Assembly: GCF_020687505.1 (NCBI RefSeq)
Contig: NZ_JAJEQT010000002.1
Source of the DNA: Coprococcus_C hominis
GTDB lineage: Bacteria > Bacillota > Clostridia > Lachnospirales > Lachnospiraceae
DNA length: 64,000 nt
Reading direction: 5' to 3' (one strand)
The notes under the pieces were generated by a model that saw only the letters and a list, made by a program, of their open reading frames with translations, made no database searches and was not told the origin of the DNA. Below, one piece after another: positions 26,122-33,462 of this stretch. How positions within the stretch are numbered: the first letter of the stretch is position 1; every line of letters starts with the position of its first letter. A program made the position numbers and the translations under genes.

Positions 26122-26757
26122 ATGCAGACAAGAGAAGAAGTCTTAGCGTTTGCGCTGTCCTTTCCGGACACATATCAGGACGCCCCGTTTCATGATGATA
26201 ACTGGCAGTTGGTACGTGTGAAGGGCAGCAGGAAAGCGTTTATATGGACATATGAACGGAATGGATATATGAATCTGAATGTTAAGGTAGACCCGGAGTG
26301 GCGTGATTACTGGCGGGATGCCTTCGAGTCGGTTCTACCGGGGTGGCATCAGAACCGGGAGCATTGGAACACGATTATCTTAGATGGAAGTGTCCCGGAC
26401 GATGCAGTGCGGGAAATGATTGCAGAGAGTTACCGGCTTGTTACCGATAGCCCGTCGAAGCGGATCTATGAGGCAGTGAAGAAGATTCCGCGTGGAAAGG
26501 TAGCAACATACGGACAGGTCGCAGAGCTTGCCGGGGATAAGAAGATGGCGCGTGCAGTCGGAAATGCACTGCACAGGAATCCGGATCCGGAGCATATCCC
26601 ATGTTATCGCGTGGTAAATGCGAAGGGCGAGCTTGCCGGAGCGTTCGCGTTTGGCGGTGCGAATGTACAGGAGCAACTGCTTGCGGCAGATGGAATTATG
26701 GTCGTGGACGGACGCGTGGATCTTGAAACGTATGGAATGAAACTACCGGAGAATTAA
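26122..26757 (+). CDS. MmcQ/YjbR - alkyltransferase (MGMT-like) fusion
   Basis: About 211 residues from ATG 26122 (GGAGG eight bases upstream). Residues 1-105 are an MmcQ/YjbR domain (EEVLAFALSFPDTYQDAPFHDDNWQLVRV, then NLNVKVDPEWRDYWR). Residues 115-211 are the DNA-binding domain of O6-alkylguanine alkyltransferases: IPRGKVATYGQVAELAG, then the active-site-like IPCYRVV. Alkyltransferase-like proteins lose the Cys; here the Cys is kept but the following His of PCHRV is Tyr. Either it still transfers alkyl groups or it marks lesions for excision repair. It follows the AlkD-like gene. Confidence 0.87.
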   Translation: MQTREEVLAFALSFPDTYQDAPFHDDNWQLVRVKGSRKAFIWTYERNGYMNLNVKVDPEWRDYWRDAFESVLPGWHQNREHWNTIILDGSVPDDAVREMIAESYRLVTDSPSKRIYEAVKKIPRGKVATYGQVAELAGDKKMARAVGNALHRNPDPEHIPCYRVVNAKGELAGAFAFGGANVQEQLLAADGIMVVDGRVDLETYGMKLPEN

Positions 26758-26810
26758 AGAATGAAGAATAGGGGGTTGAGGGGGCAATACCAGGAAAGGA
26801 GTGGAACAGT

Positions 26811-27788
26811 TTGAAGAATAAGATAAAGAAGATAGCAGTGGCGCTGTTGGCATTTACCGTCGGGTGCGTAAGTCTGACCGGCTGTAATGTGCGGCAGGAT
26901 ACGATCCGGTTCGGTGCGGCAGGCGTTGGTGGCGGATATTATGCGTTTGCGACGGCATATACACAGCTTGCAAATGCAGAGGATGCGGAAATGAAATTCA
27001 ATATAAAATCAACGGCCGGTTCGATGGCGAACCTGCGGCTGCTGTCCGAGGGATATGTAGACGTGGCAATTGCGCAGGCCGATCTTGCCACAGCCGCGTA
27101 TTATGGAACGGATGAAAAAGGGGAATCCTATCAGGGATACCGCGTACTGGCAGGCCTTTATACCGAGGCGTGCCAGATTGTTGTACGCAAGGATTCCGGA
27201 ATCAAAAGCTTAGATGATCTGCAGGGAAAGATGGTAAGTATCGGTGAAGCAGAGTCCGGAACTGAGCGGAACGCATTGCAGATTTTACAGGTGAGTGGAC
27301 TTGCTTCTCCGATTACAGAGACGGTCAACCTGACGTATATTGAGGCAGCAGAGAAGCTCAAAAGCGGCGAGATTGACGCGATGTTTTATACAGGCGGTGT
27401 GCAGACCAATGTGATTGCGGAGCTTGCAGATAGCTGTGAAATTGCGCTTATTCCGGTCGATGCGAAGACCGTGGATAAGCTGAAGCTTGCATATTCATCG
27501 TATGAAACGTGTGAGATTCCGGCGAACACTTACAATGGACAGACAGAGCAGGTGGCAACGGTCGGTGTCAAGGCGCTGTTGCTTGCGAGTGAGAAGATGT
27601 CTGATGAGACAGCCGAAAAACTTACAAGGCAGCTTTTTGCACATGCAACAGAAATCGAGTATGCAACTTCATTAAAGGAAATAGCGGATGTAAATGCGGC
27701 TGTGGATGGTGTGCAGATTCCGTTCCATCCGGGGGCAAAAGCATATTATGCATCACAGGGCATCTCGGTAGATGCACAGGAAAATTAA
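26811..27788 (+). CDS. TAXI family solute-binding lipoprotein
   Basis: 325 residues from TTG 26811 with AAAGGAG upstream. The signal peptide KKIAVALLAFTVGCVSLTGC ends in a lipobox. The mature protein is a TRAP-TAXI receptor: IRFGAAGVGGGYYAFATAYTQLA, STAGSMANLRLLSEGYVDVAIAQADLA, GKMVSIGEAESGTERNALQIL and DAMFYTGGVQTNVI are all typical. TAXI receptors usually feed a fused DctQM permease, but none is present; the next gene, 21 bases on, is a GltS-type glutamate permease. Some TAXI receptors are reported to bind glutamate, so the two probably work together or on the same substrate. Confidence 0.9.
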   Translation: MKNKIKKIAVALLAFTVGCVSLTGCNVRQDTIRFGAAGVGGGYYAFATAYTQLANAEDAEMKFNIKSTAGSMANLRLLSEGYVDVAIAQADLATAAYYGTDEKGESYQGYRVLAGLYTEACQIVVRKDSGIKSLDDLQGKMVSIGEAESGTERNALQILQVSGLASPITETVNLTYIEAAEKLKSGEIDAMFYTGGVQTNVIAELADSCEIALIPVDAKTVDKLKLAYSSYETCEIPANTYNGQTEQVATVGVKALLLASEKMSDETAEKLTRQLFAHATEIEYATSLKEIADVNAAVDGVQIPFHPGAKAYYASQGISVDAQEN

Positions 27789-27809
27789 CAGATAGGAGAA
27801 CCATTTTAC

Positions 27810-28997
27810 ATGGAAATACAAATTGATATGTATCAGACATTGGCACTTTCGGTCGTGGTGCTGATGCTTGGACAATTCTTGAAACAGAAAATAAATTTCC
27901 TGGAAAAGTTCTGTATTCCATCTCCGGTGGTCGGCGGATTGATCTTCTCGGTACTGACTTGTATTTTATATAGCACAGGGGTGGTGGAATTTACATTTGA
28001 TGATACGCTTCGGGAAGTCTGTATGGTATTCTTCTTTACATCGGTGGGATTCCAGGCGAATCTGAAGGTGCTAAAGAGTGGAGGAAAGGCACTTGCAATC
28101 TTCCTTGGATTAGTCATTGCCCTGATTTTTATGCAGAATTTACTGGCAGTCGGCGTGTCGCATCTGATCGGGCTTGACTCGCTGGTCGGACTTTGTACCG
28201 GCTCCATTCCTATGGTCGGCGGACACGGAACAGCAGGTGCATTTGGCCCGGTGCTTGAGGATTTTAATGTACAGGGGGCAACGACAATCTGTACGGCAGC
28301 GGCAACCTTCGGCCTGGTGGCAGGAAGCCTGATCGGTGGACCGATCGGGAAACGTCTGATTGAGAAGAAGCATTTGCTCGATACAATCGTGACAGAGGAT
28401 GACAGCCTGCTGATCGAGGAAGAAAAGAAGCATGAGAGACATTCGAATATGTATGCCGCAGCTGTGTTTCAGCTGATTCTGGCAGTCGGACTCGGTACGA
28501 TCATCTCCGAGCTTCTGACGAAGACGGGACTTACATTTCCGATCTATATCGGAGCTATGATCGTCGCGGCGATTGTTCGAAATGTCGGCGAGTATTCCGG
28601 AAAATTTGACATCTATATGGGTGAGATCAACAACCTTGGTGGTATCTGTCTGTCGCTTTTCCTTGGAATTGCGATGATCACATTGAAGCTGTGGCAGCTC
28701 GCGGAGCTTGCATTACCGCTTATGATCTTGCTCGGGGCACAGCTTCTGCTTATATTCCTGTACACATATTTTGTAGTATTCCGTGTGATGGGAAAGGATT
28801 ATGACGCGGCAGTGCTTGCGGCCGGAACATGCGGATTCGGTATGGGTGCGACACCGAATGCTATGGCGAACATGCAGGTGCTTTGTGACCGCTATGCGCC
28901 ATCGGTCAAGGCGTATCTGCTTGTACCGTTGATCGGAAGTTTGTTTGCAGACTTCATTAACAGTCTGGTGATTACGTTGTTCATCAATATTATATAG
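27810..28997 (+). CDS. gltS: GltS-type sodium/glutamate symporter
   Basis: 395 residues, about ten membrane helices in two inverted halves. GltS landmarks: LKQKINFLEKFCIPSPVVGGL near residue 30, GLCTGSIPMVGGHGTAGAFG near 130, and the mirrored CGFGMGATPNAMANM near 340. It imports L-glutamate with sodium. It starts 21 bases after the TAXI receptor gene and is followed by an M20 amidohydrolase, suggesting an operon for uptake and hydrolysis of glutamate or a glutamyl or acyl-glutamate compound. Confidence 0.92.
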   Translation: MEIQIDMYQTLALSVVVLMLGQFLKQKINFLEKFCIPSPVVGGLIFSVLTCILYSTGVVEFTFDDTLREVCMVFFFTSVGFQANLKVLKSGGKALAIFLGLVIALIFMQNLLAVGVSHLIGLDSLVGLCTGSIPMVGGHGTAGAFGPVLEDFNVQGATTICTAAATFGLVAGSLIGGPIGKRLIEKKHLLDTIVTEDDSLLIEEEKKHERHSNMYAAAVFQLILAVGLGTIISELLTKTGLTFPIYIGAMIVAAIVRNVGEYSGKFDIYMGEINNLGGICLSLFLGIAMITLKLWQLAELALPLMILLGAQLLLIFLYTYFVVFRVMGKDYDAAVLAAGTCGFGMGATPNAMANMQVLCDRYAPSVKAYLLVPLIGSLFADFINSLVITLFINII

Positions 28998-29063
28998 TGT
29001 AGTGAGACGAATATTTGGAAGGAATCCTTATCTTGAAATGAAGATAACGGTTGGAGGAATCGC

Positions 29064-30356
29064 ATGAAGGACAAGAAAGAGAAGAAGGAAAAAACGAAAT
29101 TCAATCTCGCATTTGATAATCTGGCAATCCCGGAAGTGCATATTGGAGGAAATGCGCATGGTCAAGGAAATGTGGAACATAAGCATCCGGATGCGGACGG
29201 AGAGATGGAGGAAGAGGTTGTAACATTTGCGGATGTTGCAATTCCGGAGATCCATATCACAAGATATAAAGAGCTTTCTGATATGATTCACAGTCTGCGC
29301 AAGAAGCTCCACGAGAATCCGGAGCCTTCCATGCAGGAAGAAAAGACACAGCATATATTGCAGGAATTTATAAAACGGCATACAACGTTTGAGGTTGTAG
29401 ATAAAGGCGTGTGGTTTTATGCCGTGAAGAAAGCGGAGAAGGAAAGCGGGAAAGCACCGATTGCGTTCCGGGCGGATATGGATGCGGTATGTGGAAAGGA
29501 TGGAAAACCGGGACATTACTGCGGACATGATGGGCATAGCAGTATTCTGTGCGGCGTAGCGTTGTATCTTTCAAAGCGGGAAGAATTGCCAGACCGTGAT
29601 GTGTATCTGATCTTTCAGCCGGGTGAGGAGATTGGCGCGGGCGCGAAGATCTGCAAGGAATTACTTGCGGAAAAGCAGATCGGGGAGATATACGGATTGC
29701 ACAATATTCCCGGCTATCCGAAGAATCAGGTATTGCTTCGCAAGGGAACATTTGCGTGTGCATCGACCGGGCTTTCGATTCGCATGACCGGAACACCAAG
29801 CCATGCGGCATATCCGGAAGCTGGCAGGAATCCGGCTATTCCGATGGCGAAGCTTCTGCTTGAGATCGAGCGGATTACGAAGGAGATGCAAGTGCGGGAG
29901 AATTTCGTGCGTATGACTGTGATCGGGGCGGATGTTGGCAGTGCAAATTATGGCGTATCAGCGTTTGAAGGTACGTTGCGGCTTACGGTGCGCGCAGAGA
30001 AAGAAGATGCATTTGACACATATGTGAATGAGATTAAAGCTCTGGCTGCGACACTTGCAGAAGAAAATCAGCTTACTATAGCCATAGAGGAAATCGAGCG
30101 GTTTCCTGCAACGGAGAATCACGATGCAAATGTAGATAAGCTGCGTGCGTGTGCAGAGAAATTACAATTTCCTGTGACAGAGCTTGCACAGCCGATGCGC
30201 TGGTCGGAGGATTTTGGATATTATCTGCAGGAAGTGCCGGGGGCATTCTTCGGTGTAGGCGATGGCGAAGACCATGCACAGCTTCATACAGCGGAGTATG
30301 AATTCCCGGATGAGATTATGAAGACCGCGGTTGCAATGCTTGTGGGATTGATATAG
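29064..30356 (+). CDS. M20 family amidohydrolase/peptidase
   Basis: 430 residues. A 70-residue N-terminal extension contains a repeated motif (NLAIPEVHIGG and DVAIPEIHITR). The M20 amidohydrolase core follows: LRKKLHENPEPSMQEEKT, IAFRADMDAV, YCGHDGHSSILCG (metal ligands), FQPGEEIGAGAK (catalytic Glu-Glu), GLHNIPGYPKNQV and the dimerisation domain from SIRMTGTPSHAAYPEAG. These zinc enzymes hydrolyse N-acyl amino acids, hippurate or aminobenzoyl-glutamate. Position behind TAXI and gltS suggests a glutamate-containing substrate. The N-terminal extension is not usual in the family. Confidence 0.9.
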   Translation: MKDKKEKKEKTKFNLAFDNLAIPEVHIGGNAHGQGNVEHKHPDADGEMEEEVVTFADVAIPEIHITRYKELSDMIHSLRKKLHENPEPSMQEEKTQHILQEFIKRHTTFEVVDKGVWFYAVKKAEKESGKAPIAFRADMDAVCGKDGKPGHYCGHDGHSSILCGVALYLSKREELPDRDVYLIFQPGEEIGAGAKICKELLAEKQIGEIYGLHNIPGYPKNQVLLRKGTFACASTGLSIRMTGTPSHAAYPEAGRNPAIPMAKLLLEIERITKEMQVRENFVRMTVIGADVGSANYGVSAFEGTLRLTVRAEKEDAFDTYVNEIKALAATLAEENQLTIAIEEIERFPATENHDANVDKLRACAEKLQFPVTELAQPMRWSEDFGYYLQEVPGAFFGVGDGEDHAQLHTAEYEFPDEIMKTAVAMLVGLI

Positions 30357-30373
30357 GAAAGAAGAATAAAACC

Positions 30374-30865
30374 ATGAATATCGAAGTAAGAGCATATACA
30401 GACAATGACATCGAGGCGATGGTGACGATCTGGAACCAGGTTGTCGAAGATGGCGTGGCATTTCCGCAGGAGAAATGTCTGACACCGGAGTCAGGAACAG
30501 CATTTTTCGCAGAGCAGACATATTGCGGAGTCGCGGAGGATATGGACACAGGCAGAATCTACGGCATGTATATCCTACATCCAAACAATGTAGGAAGATG
30601 CGGACACATCTGCAATGCCAGCTATGCGGTCGACCGGGAATCGAGAGGATTGCATATCGGCGAGAAGCTGGTGTCTGACTGTCTGGCGCAGGGCAAGGCA
30701 CATGGTTACCGTGTCTTACAGTTCAATGCGGTTGTCGCAAGTAATGTGCATGCACGACATCTGTATGAGCGTCTTGGATTCAAACAGCTCGGCACGATAC
30801 CGGGTGGCTTCCGCATGAAGGATGGAAGTTATGAAGATATCTGCCCATATTACCATGAGTTGTAA
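30374..30865 (+). CDS. GNAT family N-acetyltransferase
   Basis: 163 residues, 17 bases after the M20 gene and probably co-transcribed. The GNAT fold is visible with ASYAVDRESRGLHIGEKLVSDCLAQGKAHGYRVLQFNAV (acetyl-CoA loop R-x-x-x-x-G) and a C-terminal SNVHARHLYERLGFKQLGTIPGGFRMKDG. The substrate is unknown. Confidence 0.87.
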   Translation: MNIEVRAYTDNDIEAMVTIWNQVVEDGVAFPQEKCLTPESGTAFFAEQTYCGVAEDMDTGRIYGMYILHPNNVGRCGHICNASYAVDRESRGLHIGEKLVSDCLAQGKAHGYRVLQFNAVVASNVHARHLYERLGFKQLGTIPGGFRMKDGSYEDICPYYHEL

Positions 30866-30889
30866 AATGTTAAAAGCATGTAAACTTGG

Positions 30890-31173
30890 TTGACGAGCCA
30901 GGGAAAATGGGGTAGACTACATCTTAGGTCGAGGAAGAACCATGGCGAGATCTGGTTCGGATAGATCTGGCAGTGATAAAGCTGCGAATAGAATAAAAAA
31001 TTATGGAGGTGAGACTATGGACGGTTGCGATAGTACGAGTCGAGCGATACGCGGTGGAAGACATATGGATATACGAACGCAGTTTGGATATAGTCTCATT
31101 TTATTTATGACGATATAACTGCGTTTAGTTTTCTGTTGTCTGAACCACCGTATGAAAGACGGTGGTATTTTTA
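30890..31173 (+). promoter_or_regulatory. mgtE promoter and leader with attenuator
   Basis: Promoter TTGACG (30890-30895), 17 bases, TAGACT (30913-30918). The transcript would carry several hairpins, then a 33-codon leader ORF (31017-31118) whose beginning GAGACTAT (31011-31018) pairs with ATAGTCTC (31090-31097) near its end, then a terminator, CCACCG/CGGTGG with TATTTTTAT (31144-31173), then mgtE. The layout is that of a transcription attenuator. An M-box magnesium riboswitch is the usual element ahead of mgtE in Firmicutes, but its conserved core was not recognised here. Confidence 0.65.
31017..31118 (+). CDS. 33-residue leader peptide ahead of mgtE
   Basis: ATG 31017 has an ideal Shine-Dalgarno (GGAGGTGA, seven bases away). 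The product begins MDGCDSTSRAIRGG and ends YSLILFMTI. It ends 25 bases before the terminator hairpin, so ribosome position on it could decide which hairpins form, as with MgtL ahead of Salmonella mgtA. Support is the ribosome-binding site and the placement only; conservation has not been checked. Confidence 0.5.
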   Translation: MDGCDSTSRAIRGGRHMDIRTQFGYSLILFMTI

Positions 31174-31200
31174 TGCCCCGGAATAAGGAGGTAGAAGACA

Positions 31201-32418
31201 ATGAAGAAATGGATGAAAAGAAAGAATTACACAGCGCAGTCAAAGAAGCATTTGCGGGATAAGAATCTGCAGGAGGCAGCAAAGGTACTCTCCCTGATGG
31301 AAGTCGATGATGCGGTCGATGTCCTAGACGAGGTCGATGATGCAACGAAAAAGCAGGTTGTGGATATGCTCCCGGAGGATGCCGGAAATGATATCCAGAT
31401 GATCCTCTCCTACGAAGAAAACGAGATGGGTAGTCGTATGACGACGAACTATATCGCCATCCGCAGAGGCATAGATATCCGGCAGGCAATGCGCGAGCTG
31501 GTTTCACAGGCAGGTGAAAATGATAATATCGGAACGGTCTATGTATTAGACGAATCCGATAAATACTATGGCGCGATTGACCTGAAGGATCTGATCGTCG
31601 CCAGAGAAAATGATACATTGGAATCTATCATCAATACGACGTATCCATTTGTGACCGATCATGAGAAAATCGAGGATTGTATTGACGAACTGGTGGATTA
31701 CGCAGAGGATTCCATTCCGGTTTTATCTGAGACAAAGGAATTACTTGGTGTTATCACCGCACAGGATGTCGTAGAGGCTGTCGATGATGAGATGGGCGAG
31801 GATTACGCAAAACTCGCTGGTTTGACAGACGAGGAGGATTTGAGAGAAACTACAAAGGAAAGCATGAAGAAACGATTGCCATGGCTGATCATCTTGTTGT
31901 TCCTTGGCATGGGTGTGTCTTCCGTTGTAGGAGCTTTTGAAGCGGTTGTCGCTGTGCTTCCGATTGTGATGTGCTTCCAGTCGTTGATTCTGGATATGGC
32001 AGGGAATGTTGGAACACAGTCGCTGGCGGTTACGATTCGTGTATTGATGGATGAGAACCTGACTGGTAAACAGAAACTGCATCTCGTATGGAAGGAGATG
32101 AAGGTCGGTTTTGTAAATGGCTTGTTGCTCGGCTCTCTGGCATTTGTATTTATCGGCATTTACATCGCCTGCTTCAAGCACAATGCATGGCTGCATGCAT
32201 TCCTGATTTCCGGTTGCGTAGGTGTATCACTGATGGTTGCCATGGTGATTTCGAGTCTGGTTGGAACCTTGATTCCGATTTTCTTCCACAAGATCAAGAT
32301 TGATCCGGCAGTTGCATCCGGGCCACTGATTACAACGGTCAATGACCTTGTAGCAGTCGTAACGTACTATGGACTGGCATGGTTGTTCTTGATCCAGATC
32401 ATGCAGATTGTTTCGTAG
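31201..32418 (+). CDS. mgtE: MgtE magnesium transporter
   Basis: 405 residues with AAGGAGG upstream. An N-terminal helical domain (shorter than in Thermus MgtE), then a tandem CBS pair (residues 90-205; NIGTVYVLDESDKYYGAIDLKDLIV and SIPVLSETKELLGVITAQDVVEAVDDE), then five membrane helices with the pore signature MAGNVGTQSLAVTIR and PLITTVNDLVAVVTYYGLAW. Magnesium binding between the N and CBS domains closes the pore. It follows a leader with its own promoter, small ORF and terminator. Confidence 0.95.
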   Translation: MKKWMKRKNYTAQSKKHLRDKNLQEAAKVLSLMEVDDAVDVLDEVDDATKKQVVDMLPEDAGNDIQMILSYEENEMGSRMTTNYIAIRRGIDIRQAMRELVSQAGENDNIGTVYVLDESDKYYGAIDLKDLIVARENDTLESIINTTYPFVTDHEKIEDCIDELVDYAEDSIPVLSETKELLGVITAQDVVEAVDDEMGEDYAKLAGLTDEEDLRETTKESMKKRLPWLIILLFLGMGVSSVVGAFEAVVAVLPIVMCFQSLILDMAGNVGTQSLAVTIRVLMDENLTGKQKLHLVWKEMKVGFVNGLLLGSLAFVFIGIYIACFKHNAWLHAFLISGCVGVSLMVAMVISSLVGTLIPIFFHKIKIDPAVASGPLITTVNDLVAVVTYYGLAWLFLIQIMQIVS

Positions 32419-32512
32419 GAAAGCGGTAAGAGAAATGGATTTAGGAGTTTATATGCTTTTATTACAAGACGTCAAATAGTCAAATAAATGAAAAAAATAA
32501 AAAGCGAATTGC

Positions 32513-32597
32513 TTGAAAAATATTTTATGCATGTTAAAATATAGTTCGGTTATGAATTGTTTGATTGCGAACAATTCATAACCGAACTTTTTCTTTT
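32513..32597 (+). promoter_or_regulatory. promoter with a perfect 19-bp dyad, candidate MarR operator
   Basis: TTGAAA (32513-32518), 16 bases, TAAAAT (32535-32540). Immediately after, AGTTCGGTTATGAATTGTT (32543-32561) pairs perfectly with the complementary arm at 32570-32588, followed by TTTTT. If transcription starts near 32547 the dyad lies on the start site and fits autorepression by the MarR protein encoded 60 bases on. It could also be the terminator of mgtE, since the stem and T-run are strong; both roles are possible. Confidence 0.6.
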
Positions 32598-32655
32598 GCA
32601 AAATAGGTAAGCGGAGGACAGAGTGTTGGGAAGATACTACTAAAGGAGGGAATTC

Positions 32656-33126
32656 ATGGACGATTGGAAACATGATCATCTGGGAAACCAGATTATTATA
32701 TTATCAAATCAGGTGAAGCATTATCTGCATCAGGCAGCGGAAGTGGAAGGCATCAGCGGTTCTCAGAGCCGGATTCTGCATTACATTTCCGAATTCAGTA
32801 AGAAGACAGAAGTATATCAGAAGGATGTGGAAGAATTCTTCTATCTGCGCCGGTCTACCGTCACCCAGACGTTACAGGCGATGGAGAAGAACGGACTTAT
32901 CAGGCGCTCCAGCGTTGCCAGAGATGCACGCCTGAAGAAACTGGAACTGACCGAAGCAGGGCAGGCACTCGAAGCACAGATACATACACGTGTGATGCAG
33001 ATGGAACAGCGGCTGAGAGAAAGCTTAACAGAGGAAGAAATCACACAGTTTTTATCAATTACAGATAAGCTTGGAGCCGAATTGACAAACCTTGGAGCAC
33101 CAGAAATCAAACAAGCCTGTAAGTAA
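32656..33126 (+). CDS. MarR family transcriptional regulator
   Basis: 156 residues with GGAGGG upstream. Winged-helix domain: ISGSQSRILHYISEFSKKTEVYQKDVEEFFYLRRSTVTQTLQAMEKNGLIRRSSVARDARLKKLELTEAG, a classic MarR core with the DxR wing. It precedes a heterodimeric ABC exporter, a standard arrangement in which the regulator senses the exported compound. It is separated from the exporter by a long inverted-repeat element. Confidence 0.93.
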   Translation: MDDWKHDHLGNQIIILSNQVKHYLHQAAEVEGISGSQSRILHYISEFSKKTEVYQKDVEEFFYLRRSTVTQTLQAMEKNGLIRRSSVARDARLKKLELTEAGQALEAQIHTRVMQMEQRLRESLTEEEITQFLSITDKLGAELTNLGAPEIKQACK

Positions 33127-33171
33127 CCAGAAGGTCACTTGGCTTGCTTTCCTATGATTAAGAGAGTGAGC

Positions 33172-33431
33172 GAGATGATGCAATTTGTAAATGTCCATAT
33201 TCAATTCTGGAAATATAGATATGTTTGGAACTTAGAAGTACTTGATGTTCTGTAAGTAATCAGCAATGTTTGAACACGATGTTCAAACAAGCCGCCATTG
33301 AGCCACGGATGGCGAATTGGCGGCGGTTGCGTGCAGGAGTACTGTGTGAATCAGAACATCTAGCACTTCTTAGTTTCAATACATCATATATTACCAGAAT
33401 TGAATATAGACATATATACAAATGCATCATG
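33172..33431. repeat. long imperfect inverted repeat (arms about 80 bases)
   Basis: The left arm (33172-33250) and right arm (33350-33431) are about 80 percent complementary by eye, including the shared TATTCAATTCTGG and TAGATGTTCTG/TTGATGTTCTG blocks. The roughly 100-base centre holds two hairpins: GTTTGAAC/GTTCAAAC and GCCGCCA/TGGCGGC. The element ends 31 bases ahead of the exporter start codon. It looks like a MITE-type element or a very large RNA hairpin. A second element of the same build lies at 58744. Confidence 0.75.
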
Positions 33432-33462
33432 GACGAAATTGAAGCATAAGAAAGGAGACAAC

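Noticed and set aside
30920..31180. M-box magnesium riboswitch ahead of mgtE
   Set aside because: Fragments such as TTAGGTCGAGG and GGTGAGAC resemble parts of it, but the conserved GACGCCAAUGGGUCAAC core is missing, so it was not called; it is left as a test in the finding.
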